Positions 17,376 through 29,609 of a stretch of 64,000 bases of DNA are shown here, in pieces. The number at the start of each line of letters is the position of its first letter. The stretch's first letter is position 1. The DNA comes from JBCCJA01 sp039045975 (GTDB lineage Bacteria > Planctomycetota > Planctomycetia > Planctomycetales > Planctomycetaceae), in assembly GCA_039045975.1 (NCBI GenBank), contig JBCCJA010000008.1:1-64000 (forward strand), read 5' to 3'. Under the pieces are notes generated by a model. That model searched no databases, was not told the origin of the DNA, and saw only the letters and a program-made list of their open reading frames with translations. The position numbers and the translations under genes are program-made.

Positions 17376-17807
17376 ATGCCCCCGAAGAAAGAAGTCACCG
17401 GTTCGGTCAAAGTGCAGATCCCGGCAGGGCAGGCGACGCCCGCGCCGCCGGTTGGTACGGCGCTCGGCCCGCTGCAGGTGAACATCGGGCAGTTCGTCCA
17501 GCAGTTCAACGACAAGACGCGGGAGATGTCGGGCACGGTCGTGCCGGTCGTCATCACCGTTTACAAAGACAAGTCGTTCACGTTCGACGTCAAGAGCCCG
17601 CCGGCGGCGGTGCTGCTGAAGCAGGCGGCCGGAATCGCGAAGGGCTCCGGCGTGCCGCACGAGACGAAGGTCGGGACGGTGACCGACGCCCAGCTGGGTG
17701 AGATCGCCAAGACGAAACAGGCCGACCTGAACGCCGGCAGCGAAGAGGCGGCGAAGCGGATCATCGCCGGCACGGCCCGCAGCATGGGACTCGAAGTCGT
17801 CGGTTGA
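17376..17807 (+). CDS. rplK: 50S ribosomal protein L11
   Basis: Part of the GTPase-associated centre; binds 23S rRNA helices 43-44. The protein has 143 residues. The N-terminal IPAGQATPAPPVGTALGPLQVNI block and the C-terminal RNA-binding domain (IAGTARSMGLEVVG) are both typical. The stop codon overlaps the first bases of a 25-base perfect inverted repeat. Confidence 0.98.
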   Translation: MPPKKEVTGSVKVQIPAGQATPAPPVGTALGPLQVNIGQFVQQFNDKTREMSGTVVPVVITVYKDKSFTFDVKSPPAAVLLKQAAGIAKGSGVPHETKVGTVTDAQLGEIAKTKQADLNAGSEEAAKRIIAGTARSMGLEVVG

Positions 17808-17895
17808 ACAAGCCTTGCCGCGTCAGCGGCGGGGCAGAGTGAGCATCCGAGGTTAAGAGTCCATCGCCCTCGCCGCTGACGCGGCAAGGCTTGTT
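17807..17895. repeat. Long perfect inverted repeat between rplK and rplA (family A)
   Basis: Perfect arms of 25 bases (17807-17831 and 17871-17895) flank a 39-base loop. The core AGCCTTGCCGCGTCAGCGGC is shared with the repeat at 54579-54724, about 37 kb away, while the loops differ. The left arm begins on the last base of the rplK stop codon. There is no T-tract. It looks like a dispersed palindromic element (REP or MITE-like) sitting inside a ribosomal protein operon. Confidence 0.85.
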
Positions 17896-17945
17896 AAGAG
17901 GCCAGGAGAGTCCGCCCGCCGGATTCGCCCGTACTGGAAAGAGAC

Positions 17946-18650
17946 ATGGCAAACGCATCGAAGCGAATGGAGCACCTGCGCAAGCAGGTCGAAGGTCTCG
18001 GCAGCGTCTCGCTCGCCGAGGCCGTCGCGAAGCTCAAAGGGCTCGAAGAGACGCTGCCCAAGGCGATCAAGCCGACCAAGATGGATCAGGTCGTCGAGCT
18101 CGCCGTGCGGCTCGGCGTCGACCCGAAGCAGGCCGACCAGATCGTCCGCGGCTCGATCGTGCTGCCGCACGGCATCGGCAAGTCGCAGCGGGTGATCGTG
18201 TTCGCCAAGGGCGACAAGGTCGCCGCGGCCGAAGAAGCCGGTGCCGACAAGGTTGGCGGCAAGGAGCTGGCCGACGAGATCAAAGGCGGCTGGCTCGACT
18301 TCGACGTCGCGATCGCCTCGCCCGACATGATGGGCGTCGTCGGCCCGCTCGGTAAGGTGCTCGGCCCGAGGGGCCTGATGCCGTCGCCGCGGGCCGGGAC
18401 GGTGACGCCGAACGTCGCCGAAGCCGTCAAAGAATATAAGGCCGGTAAGGTCGAGTTCCGGGTCGAGAAGGCCGGGATCGTGCACTGCGTCGTCGGCCGG
18501 ATGTCGTTCTCAGCCGAGAAGCTGACCGAGAACGTCGACGCGTTGCTGACGTACATCGAGTCGCTGAAGCCGTCTGCGGCGAAGGGCGTCTACATGCGGT
18601 CGGTCACGCTGACGGCGACGCAATCGCCCGGCGTATCGATCGCGGTTTAG
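17946..18650 (+). CDS. rplA: 50S ribosomal protein L1
   Basis: L1-stalk protein and, in many bacteria, translational repressor of its own operon. The protein has 234 residues. The characteristic block LGPRGLMPSPRAGTVTP is present, as are KAGKVEFRVEKAGIVH and GVYMRSVTLTAT near the end. A GGAAAGAG element precedes the ATG. It follows rplK after the palindrome. Confidence 0.98.
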   Translation: MANASKRMEHLRKQVEGLGSVSLAEAVAKLKGLEETLPKAIKPTKMDQVVELAVRLGVDPKQADQIVRGSIVLPHGIGKSQRVIVFAKGDKVAAAEEAGADKVGGKELADEIKGGWLDFDVAIASPDMMGVVGPLGKVLGPRGLMPSPRAGTVTPNVAEAVKEYKAGKVEFRVEKAGIVHCVVGRMSFSAEKLTENVDALLTYIESLKPSAAKGVYMRSVTLTATQSPGVSIAV

Positions 18651-18658
18651 TGGGCGAG

Positions 18659-18737
18659 CCGGGGGCGTCAGCCCCCGGATGCTTCCGAGACAGGGCGAAA
18701 ATAACCACGTCGAGAACCCCACGGCTCACGCCGCGGG
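18659..18737. repeat. Two short palindromes between rplA and rplJ
   Basis: The first (18659-18678) is a perfect 8-bp stem CCGGGGGC/GCCCCCGG; on the minus strand its core equals the palindrome at 14148. The second (18718-18737) is CCCACGGC-TCAC-GCCGCGGG with one mismatch. Neither has a T-tract. In some bacteria L10 represses its own mRNA here, but I see no clear L10 leader motif. Confidence 0.5.
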
Positions 18738-18768
18738 CTACTAAGAAGATCGCCACGGGCGAGTTGTC

Positions 18769-19305
18769 ATGAGCAAATTCATCAAAGGCCTGCTGATCCG
18801 GGATATCCTGAACCGGCTCGACGGCAACGGCGACGTGATCATCGTCGACAGCTCGAAGATGGACGCGAACGCGACGAACACCTGGCGTTCGGAGCTGCGT
18901 AAGTCGGACATCAAGGCGCTGTCGGTCCGGAACACGCTGGCCCGCAAGGCGCTCGAAGAGCTCGGCGTGACGGGACTCGAGGGCGTGCTCGAGGGCCCGT
19001 CGACGATCTGTTACGGCGGCGAAGACGTCGTGGCCCTCTCGAAAGAGATCACGAAGTGGGCCAAGGAGATCGAGAAGCTCGAGATCAAGGGCGGGGCCGC
19101 GGACGGCTCGGCGCTCGACGAGGCGGGGGTGAAGGTGCTCTCCAAGAGCCCGTCCCGCGAAGAGCTGCTGTCGATCATCTCGGGCCAGATTTTGGCCCCG
19201 GGGGCGAATCTGGCCGCGGCCCTCAACGGCCCGGGCGGGACGCTCGTCGGGCAGATCAAGTCACACGCCGAAGGCGAAGGGGGCGAGGAGGCCGCCGAAT
19301 CCTGA
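18769..19305 (+). CDS. rplJ: 50S ribosomal protein L10
   Basis: Base of the L7/L12 stalk; 178 residues. The rRNA-binding N-terminal domain (about 1-120) includes the typical SVRNTLARKALEE stretch. The C-terminal helix that carries L12 dimers ends in an acidic Gly/Glu tail. It is followed by rplL after 117 bases. Confidence 0.97.
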   Translation: MSKFIKGLLIRDILNRLDGNGDVIIVDSSKMDANATNTWRSELRKSDIKALSVRNTLARKALEELGVTGLEGVLEGPSTICYGGEDVVALSKEITKWAKEIEKLEIKGGAADGSALDEAGVKVLSKSPSREELLSIISGQILAPGANLAAALNGPGGTLVGQIKSHAEGEGGEEAAES

Positions 19306-19422
19306 GGCAGCACGGTTCGGCCGCGACGTGTGTCGCGGCGGTTTTGTCGGACGTCCGCTCGGTCGCGGCGCTCCGTTTTCGGCCCCGCCGGGGCCACGGT
19401 TTTTCGAAGCAAGGGGATAGCG

Positions 19423-19839
19423 ATGGCGACCGACGCACCGGTTGCGGAATACGCGGATGACATCAAGAGCCTCGGCGACTCGATCGTCGGGCTGACGCTG
19501 CTGCAGGCCAAGAGCCTCAGCGACTACCTGGAGAACGAGCACGGCATCAAGCCGGCCGCCGGCGGCGGCGTCGTCATGGCCGCCCCGGGCGCCGGTGGCG
19601 GCGGCGAGGCCGCGGCCGAAGCTGAGGAGAAGACCGAGTTCGACGTCGTCCTCAGCGACGTCGGCCCGGAGAAGATCAAGATGATCAAGGTGGTCCGCGG
19701 CGCGACCGGTCTCGGCCTGAAAGAGGCCAAGGCGCTCGTCGAAGCCAAGGGCGCGATCAAAGAGGGCATCCCGAAGGAAGACGCCGAAAAGCTCGTCAAA
19801 GAGATCGAAGAGGCGGGCGGCAAGGCCGAACTCAAGTAG
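19423..19839 (+). CDS. rplL: 50S ribosomal protein L7/L12
   Basis: Flexible stalk protein that recruits translational GTPases. It has 138 residues from the ATG at 19423; the frame is open upstream, but that part is Arg-rich and out of character. N-terminal dimerisation domain, a Gly/Ala/Glu hinge (about 45-65), then the conserved C-terminal domain (EKTEFDVVL, KIKMIKVVR, GLGLKEAKALVE). AAGGGGAT precedes the start. A hairpin with T5 follows the gene. Confidence 0.97.
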   Translation: MATDAPVAEYADDIKSLGDSIVGLTLLQAKSLSDYLENEHGIKPAAGGGVVMAAPGAGGGGEAAAEAEEKTEFDVVLSDVGPEKIKMIKVVRGATGLGLKEAKALVEAKGAIKEGIPKEDAEKLVKEIEEAGGKAELK

Positions 19840-19862
19840 GTCGACCAGCACGTGGCGTGCCG

Positions 19863-19898
19863 AGCGGCGGGCGGAGACGCCCGCCGCTTGACGTTTTT
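19863..19898 (+). terminator. Intrinsic terminator after rplL
   Basis: An 11-bp perfect stem AGCGGCGGGCG/CGCCCGCCGCT with a GAGA loop is followed by TGACGTTTTT. It ends the rplKAJL block. Its last bases overlap the -35 of a promoter candidate for rpoB. Confidence 0.65.
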
Positions 19899-19916
19899 CC
19901 TTCGCGTGCCAATACT
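19888..19916 (+). promoter_or_regulatory. Promoter candidate for rpoBC, overlapping the rplL terminator
   Basis: TTGACG (19888-19893), a 17-base spacer and AATACT (19911-19916) match the consensus at five and four of six positions. The -35 starts on the last base of the terminator stem. The 5' leader would then be about 235 bases before rpoB. Apart from this promoter and the terminator I see nothing definite in the gap 19840-20158. Confidence 0.5.
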
Positions 19917-20158
19917 CGCTGGCTCGATGACGCCGTCGGAGTGTCGTTTTGACGACGCGATCGCGGGCAGCAACGGTCCTCAATGCGACACGGAGTCGTT
20001 AGCCGGGTGCCCGATTCCCCCCCGTCGATCATTTCCGTGGCGGCTTCCGGGGGCGTTCTGACGCCTCGCCGTGCCGTTCGTAGTTGTTCGTCGTCGACGG
20101 CTCGTGACGGCGATTGGTGCGTCGATTCATTGATTTTTTCAGGCGGAGACCTTCTCGG

Positions 20159-23100
20159 ATGCCGATCCCAGCGACGCGGATTCAGTATTTCGATGAGAAG
20201 CGCAATTTCGGCGACATCGACGGCGAGTTCGAACTGTCGGACCTGACGCGGATCCAGACCGCGTCGTACGACCGTTTCCTCCAACTCGACGTCCCCGCGC
20301 GTGAGCGGACCGACCAGGGTCTGGAGGAAGTTCTCCGCGAGATCTTCCCGGTCGAGAGCTACGACGGGCAGTTCAAGCTCGAATACGTCAAGTACGAGCT
20401 CGGCAAGCCGCGTTATACGCCCGACGAGTGCCGTCAGCTGCGGCTGACGTACGGGCGGCCGTTCCGCATCTGGCTGCGGCTCGTCAAAGAGCAGCCGATC
20501 GAGGAAGAGGTCTACCTCGGCGACATCCCGATCATGCTCGGCGGGGGCGAATTCATCGTTAACGGCGCCGAGCGGTGCGTCGTCAGCCAGCTGCACCGCT
20601 CGCCGGGGGTCGACTTCATTCTCGCCAGCGAGCCGGGCGAGACGAAGACGAACTTCACCTGCCGCGTCATCCCCGAACGCGGCAGCTGGATCGAGTTCCT
20701 GGTTTCGAAGAAGAACACGCTGCAGGTCCGCATCGACCAGAGCGGGAAGTTCTCGGCGATGACGCTGCTGCGGGCGATGGGGCCCGAGTTCGGCAGTGAC
20801 TCGGAACTGATCTCGCTGTTCCACGAAAGCGAAACGGTCAAAACGAAGACCGCGAAGTTCGTCGAGAAGGTCACCGGCCGGTACGCCGGGGCCGACATCG
20901 TCTACCCGGGTGGGCACGAGCGGGCCGGCGAGATCATCCTCGACTGCGGCAAGGTCATCACGAAAGAACTGGCCGAGGAAATCGCCGCCGCGACGATCTC
21001 CGAGATCGTCACGCTGACCGACGTGAAGGACGAACTGCTCGTTAACACGCTCGTCGAGGACACCTCGGCGACCTACGAAGAGGCCCTGCTGCGGATCTAT
21101 CAGCGGCTGCGTCCCGGCAACCCGCCGGCGCTCGAGAAGGCTCGCGACCTGTTCGCGGAGAAGTTCTTCGACGTGAACCGCTACCGGCTCGGCCGGGTCG
21201 GTCGGTTCCGCGTGAACCGCAAGTTCGACCAGGACGTGCCCGACACCGAGATGGTGTTGCGGTCCGAGGACCTGATCAACTCGCTGCGGTACCTGCAAAA
21301 TCTGCGTCTCGGCATCGGCGAGGCGTACATCGACGACATCGATAACCTCGGCAACCGGCGTCTGCGGACGATCGACGAGCTCGGGGCCGAGGAGATCCGT
21401 AAGGGCTTCCTCAAACTCCGCCGCACCGTGCAGGAGCGGATGAGTCTCAAAGACGTCGAGGAGATGACGCCGCGGACGCTGATTAACCCGAAGAGCGTCT
21501 CGGCGGCGATCGACTACTTCTTCGGCCGCAGCGAACTGTCGCAGGTCGTCGACCAGACCAACCCGCTGTCGACGCTGACGCACGAACGCCGCCTGTCGGC
21601 CCTCGGCCCGGGCGGCCTGAACCGCAAGCGGGCCGGCTTCGAGGTCCGTGACGTCCACACGTCGCACTACGGCCGGATCTGCCCGATCGAGACGCCGGAA
21701 GGCACGAACATCGGGCTGATCAGCAGCCTGTCGATGTTCGCGAAGGTGGACGATTACGGCTTCCTGATCACGCCCTGCCGGAAGGTCGAAGACGGCAAGC
21801 TGACCGACGAGATCGTCTGGCTGCGGGCCGACGAGGAAACGCCGTATCACATCGCCCCGGCCGACACCGAGGTCAAGAACGGCGAGATCGTCGAGGCCCG
21901 CGTACTCGCCCGGCACCGCGGCGACTTCGTGTGGGTGCCGAAGAAGACGGTCTCGCTGATCGACGTCTCGACGTTCCAGATGATCGGCGTCTCGGCCGGC
22001 CTGATCCCGTTCCTGGAGCACGACGACGCGAACCGCGCGTTGATGGGCTCGAACATGCAGCGGCAGGCCGTGCCGCTGCTGATCGCCGAGCCGCCGCTCG
22101 TCGGGACCGGCATGGAACGAGCCGTCGCCGAGAACTCCGGCATGGTCGTCAAGGCCGAGAAGTCGGGCACGGTCAACTACGTCGACGCCGACCGGATCGA
22201 GGTCGACGGCCGCGTCTATCCGATGCGGAAATACGTCGGCCTGAACGAGCGGACCTGCATGACGCAGAAACCGATCGTCGGGCTCGGTGAAAAAGTTAAG
22301 AAGGGCCAGGTCCTGGTCGACTCGGCCGCGACGCGGAACGGCGAACTGGCGCTCGGCCGGAACGTGCTCGTCGCGTTCATGTCTTGGGAGGGTTACAACT
22401 TCGAAGACGCGATCATCCTGTCCGAGCGGCTCGTCAAAGAGGACGTCTACACGTCGGTGCACATCGACGAGTTCGACGTCGAGATCCGCGAGACGAAACT
22501 CGGCAAGGAAGAGTTCACCCGCGACATCCCGAACGTCGCCGAGAAGGCCCTGCGTCACCTCGACGAAGACGGCATCGTCCGCATCGGGACGCGTGTCCGG
22601 CCCGGCGACATCCTGGTCGGCAAGGTCTCGCCGAAGGCGAAGGCCGAACTGACGCCGGAAGAGAAGCTGCTGCACGCGATCTTCGGGCGGGCCGGCGAGG
22701 ACGTGAAGAACGAGTCGCTCGACGTCCCCTCAGGCGTGAACGGCATCGTGATCCACACCGAACGGTTCAGTCGTCGGGCGAGCCTGTCGGAGATCGAGCG
22801 CAAGGCGTTCGAGAAGGAACTCAAGAAGGCCGAGACCGAGGGTCACGGGATCGTCGCCGAGGCGTTCAAGGCGTTCCTGAAGGACGTCGAGAAGGCCCTG
22901 GGCTCGAAGCTGACCGACGACGACGGCCGCAAGATCGCCGAGATCGAGGACAACAAGTTCGTCGCCGAATACGCGGCGAAGTTCCCCGAGACGGTCGAGG
23001 GCCTCGACGTCCGCTCGCCCGAGAAGAAGACGGCCCTCCGCAAGCTGATGCGGGACGGCTGGAAGGCGGTCGAAGACGTCATCGACGACCGCGAGCACGT

Positions 23101-23908
23101 GCTCAACAGCATGAAGCGGGGCGACGAACTCGCCAGCGGCGTGCTGCAGATGGTCAAGGTCTACGTCGCCAGCCGGCGGCAGATCTCGGTCGGCGACAAG
23201 ATGGCCGGCCGTCACGGGAACAAGGGCGTCATCTCGAAGGTCCTGCCCGCCGAGGACATGCCGTTCCTCGAAGACGGGACGCCGATCGACATCATCCTCA
23301 ACCCGCTCGGCGTGCCGAGCCGGATGAACGTCGGTCAGATCCTTGAGACGCACCTCGGCTACGCCGCATCGAAGACCGGCTTCCGGGCCGTCACGCCGGT
23401 GTTCGACGGGGCCAGCGAAGAGCAGATCAAAGAGGCGCTCGCCGAGGCCGGCCTCGGCGAAGACGGCAAGAGCCAGCTGTTCGACGGCCGCACCGGCGAG
23501 CCGCTGGAGCAGCGGGTCACCGTCGGCCAGATCTACATGCTCAAGCTCCACCACCTCGTCGACGACAAGGTGCACGCCCGGGCGACGGGTCCGTACTCGC
23601 TCATCACGCAGCAGCCTCTCGGCGGCAAGGCCCGCTTCGGCGGCCAGCGGTTCGGCGAGATGGAAGTATGGGCCCTGGAGGCTTACGGGGCGGCGTTCAT
23701 CCTGCAGGAACTGCTGACCGTGAAGTCGGACGACGTCGAGGGCCGCACGAAGATCTACGAGTCGATGGTCAAGGGCGAGAACACGCTCGAGGCCGGGACG
23801 CCGGCGAGCTTCGACGTGCTCAACAACGAGATCCGCGGCCTCTGTCTGAACATGCAGTTGGAGAAGGTCGGCGGCGGACGCGTCACGATGAACGAAGACG
23901 ATTATTGA
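20159..23908 (+). CDS. rpoB: DNA-directed RNA polymerase subunit beta
   Basis: Catalytic subunit that binds nucleotide substrates with beta'. The protein has 1249 residues from the ATG at 20159, which has GGAG eleven bases upstream; a TTG at 20114 is in frame but less likely. The rifampicin region reads LSQVVDQTNPLST then THERRLSALGPGG, keeping the Asp, His and Ser positions known for resistance mutations in the sensitive state. The rest is colinear with bacterial beta (CPIETPEGTNIGLI, GRHGNKGVIS, GGQRFGEMEVWALEAYGA). rpoC follows after 139 bases that contain a long inverted repeat. Confidence 0.98.
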   Translation: MPIPATRIQYFDEKRNFGDIDGEFELSDLTRIQTASYDRFLQLDVPARERTDQGLEEVLREIFPVESYDGQFKLEYVKYELGKPRYTPDECRQLRLTYGRPFRIWLRLVKEQPIEEEVYLGDIPIMLGGGEFIVNGAERCVVSQLHRSPGVDFILASEPGETKTNFTCRVIPERGSWIEFLVSKKNTLQVRIDQSGKFSAMTLLRAMGPEFGSDSELISLFHESETVKTKTAKFVEKVTGRYAGADIVYPGGHERAGEIILDCGKVITKELAEEIAAATISEIVTLTDVKDELLVNTLVEDTSATYEEALLRIYQRLRPGNPPALEKARDLFAEKFFDVNRYRLGRVGRFRVNRKFDQDVPDTEMVLRSEDLINSLRYLQNLRLGIGEAYIDDIDNLGNRRLRTIDELGAEEIRKGFLKLRRTVQERMSLKDVEEMTPRTLINPKSVSAAIDYFFGRSELSQVVDQTNPLSTLTHERRLSALGPGGLNRKRAGFEVRDVHTSHYGRICPIETPEGTNIGLISSLSMFAKVDDYGFLITPCRKVEDGKLTDEIVWLRADEETPYHIAPADTEVKNGEIVEARVLARHRGDFVWVPKKTVSLIDVSTFQMIGVSAGLIPFLEHDDANRALMGSNMQRQAVPLLIAEPPLVGTGMERAVAENSGMVVKAEKSGTVNYVDADRIEVDGRVYPMRKYVGLNERTCMTQKPIVGLGEKVKKGQVLVDSAATRNGELALGRNVLVAFMSWEGYNFEDAIILSERLVKEDVYTSVHIDEFDVEIRETKLGKEEFTRDIPNVAEKALRHLDEDGIVRIGTRVRPGDILVGKVSPKAKAELTPEEKLLHAIFGRAGEDVKNESLDVPSGVNGIVIHTERFSRRASLSEIERKAFEKELKKAETEGHGIVAEAFKAFLKDVEKALGSKLTDDDGRKIAEIEDNKFVAEYAAKFPETVEGLDVRSPEKKTALRKLMRDGWKAVEDVIDDREHVLNSMKRGDELASGVLQMVKVYVASRRQISVGDKMAGRHGNKGVISKVLPAEDMPFLEDGTPIDIILNPLGVPSRMNVGQILETHLGYAASKTGFRAVTPVFDGASEEQIKEALAEAGLGEDGKSQLFDGRTGEPLEQRVTVGQIYMLKLHHLVDDKVHARATGPYSLITQQPLGGKARFGGQRFGEMEVWALEAYGAAFILQELLTVKSDDVEGRTKIYESMVKGENTLEAGTPASFDVLNNEIRGLCLNMQLEKVGGGRVTMNEDDY

Positions 23909-23930
23909 GATCCGCGGCGTGTGACGTGCT

Positions 23931-24015
23931 GTAGGGCAGGCCCCCGCCTGCCGCGTTTCGTCACAAGGGATCGACAGAGTTTGTCGGAAATTCGTCAGGC
24001 GGGGGCCTGACCTAC
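23931..24015. repeat. Long inverted repeat between rpoB and rpoC
   Basis: Arms of 20 bases (23931-23950 and 23996-24015, one mismatch) enclose a 45-base loop. The arms read GTAGGGCAGGCCCCCGCCTG. The sequence differs from the other palindromes but is built and placed the same way, between two cotranscribed genes. Confidence 0.75.
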
Positions 24016-24047
24016 GGCAGAGAACACTCACCCCTCCGGGATCACTT

Positions 24048-28373
<4,326 letters not shown>

Positions 28374-28396
28374 TCGCCCGCCGCCGCTGAGACCCA

Positions 28397-28442
28397 CGCC
28401 GCCCCGTCCGGTTGAAGGCCGGTCGGGGCGGCGATACTTTTT
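28397..28442 (+). terminator. Intrinsic terminator after rpoC
   Basis: A 15-base stem with one mismatch (CGCCGCCCCGTCCGG against 28419-28433) and a 7-base loop is followed by ATACTTTTT. It closes the rpoBC transcript. Confidence 0.75.
28412..28438 (+). promoter_or_regulatory. Weak promoter candidate for rpsL inside the rpoC terminator
   Basis: TTGAAG (28412-28417) and GATACT (28433-28438) are 15 bases apart, or 16 if ATACTT is taken. The -35 lies in the hairpin loop and the -10 at the base of the stem. The layout resembles the rplL terminator / rpoB promoter overlap. Short spacing keeps confidence low. Confidence 0.3.
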
Positions 28443-28495
28443 GCGACCTTCCGAAAATTTCGAGCCGACGTGTCGGCCCGCGTGAGACGTCCGAA

Positions 28496-28867
28496 ATGCC
28501 GACCATCAACCAGCTCGTCCGCAAACCGCGAAAGAAAAAGACTTTCGCGTCGAAAACGCCCCTCCTCGAGGGGTGCCCGGCGAAGCGTGGCGTCTGCCTG
28601 AACGTGAAGACGGTCACGCCGAAGAAGCCGAACTCAGCCCTCCGGAAAGTTGCCCGCGTGCGGCTCTCCAACGGCAAAGAGTGCACCGCCTACATCCCGG
28701 GCGAAGGCCATAACCTGCAGGAGCACTCGATCGTGCTCGTCCGCGGCGGCCGTGTCCGCGACCTGCCGGGCGTCCGCTACAAGGTCGTCCGTGGAGCCCT
28801 CGACACCCTCGCGGTCAGCGGCCGGCAGCAGGCCCGCAGCCGTTACGGCGCCAAAAAGCCCAGCTGA
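28496..28867 (+). CDS. rpsL: 30S ribosomal protein S12
   Basis: Decoding-centre protein; 123 residues from the ATG at 28496 (MPTINQLVRKPRKKK). The conserved TPKKPNSALRK loop and RGGRVRDLPGVRYK loop, both sites of streptomycin-resistance mutations elsewhere, are wild type. The open frame extends upstream, but the sequence there is the leader. rpsG follows 44 bases later. Confidence 0.98.
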   Translation: MPTINQLVRKPRKKKTFASKTPLLEGCPAKRGVCLNVKTVTPKKPNSALRKVARVRLSNGKECTAYIPGEGHNLQEHSIVLVRGGRVRDLPGVRYKVVRGALDTLAVSGRQQARSRYGAKKPS

Positions 28868-28911
28868 ACCGACTCGTTTTTATCCCCCTCTATGCCGTCG
28901 TCGGAACGAGA

Positions 28912-29388
28912 ATGGCCCGTCACTTCACCGCCAGCCGTCGCATGCTGAAGCCCGACCCGCGGTTCGGGTCGAAGCTGGCCGAAAAGTTCGTCAACTGCCT
29001 CATGGTCGACGGCAAGAAGTCGACCGCGTACGAGGTGTTTTACGACGCCCTCGACCGCATCGGCGAGAAGATGCCGGAAGAGGAGAGCCCGATCGACGTG
29101 TTCACGCGGGCCGTCGAGAACGTGAAGCCGTCGATCGAAGTCCGCTCGAAGCGGGTCGGCGGGGCGACGTATCAGGTGCCGACGCCGGTCAATTCGCGGC
29201 GTCAGCAGACGCTCGCGATCCGCTGGATCCTCGAAGCGGTCCGGTCGAAGAAGGGCCGGCCGTGTCACCTCACGCTTTCCGAAGAATTGATGGCGGCCTC
29301 GAAGCGTGAAGGCGCCGCGATGACCAAACGCGAGAACGTGTTCCGCATGGCCGACGCGAACAAGGCGTTCGCCCACTTCGCGCGATAG
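28912..29388 (+). CDS. rpsG: 30S ribosomal protein S7
   Basis: Primary assembly protein of the 30S head; 158 residues. Typical segments are DPRFGSKLAEKFVN, GGATYQVPTPV and TKRENVFRMADANKAFAHF. It forms an operon with rpsL and is followed by a terminator, so fusA is probably transcribed separately or by read-through. Confidence 0.98.
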   Translation: MARHFTASRRMLKPDPRFGSKLAEKFVNCLMVDGKKSTAYEVFYDALDRIGEKMPEEESPIDVFTRAVENVKPSIEVRSKRVGGATYQVPTPVNSRRQQTLAIRWILEAVRSKKGRPCHLTLSEELMAASKREGAAMTKRENVFRMADANKAFAHFAR

Positions 29389-29418
29389 CCCTCGCGGGGC
29401 AGACCGAACCATACCGAC

Positions 29419-29449
29419 GCGATCCCGGTCTTCCGGGGTCGCGTTTTTT
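29419..29449 (+). terminator. Intrinsic terminator after rpsG
   Basis: Ten pairs (one G-T) enclose TCTT (stem 29419-29442) and are followed by GTTTTTT. A classic strong terminator 30 bases after the rpsG stop. Confidence 0.85.
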
Positions 29450-29461
29450 CATGAACGCATC

Positions 29462-29594
29462 AAAGCCCGAGCCGTAAGGCGAAGGGACGAGCGGCGGGCC
29501 TTTCCTTCATGGCCGTTTCGCGCGTCCCGGCCGAGAATTCCTGCATCCGCCGAAAAGCCGACCGCACGTCCCTTCGCCTTACGGCTCGGGCTTT
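29462..29594. repeat. Long perfect inverted repeat between rpsG and fusA
   Basis: Perfect 28-base arms (29462-29489 and 29567-29594) surround a 77-base loop. The arm core is CGAGCCGTAAGGCGAAGGGA. The right arm ends 15 bases before the fusA start and would include its ribosome-binding region. In size and placement it matches the other long palindromes of the window, but its arm sequence is its own. Confidence 0.85.
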
Positions 29595-29609
29595 TATTGA
29601 AACTTCGCC

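Noticed and set aside
19832..22675. 947-codon open frame on the minus strand opposite rplL/rpoB
   Set aside because: It is antisense to rpoB, with Arg/Asp/Val-rich repetitive sequence and no family features; long antisense frames are expected at this GC content.
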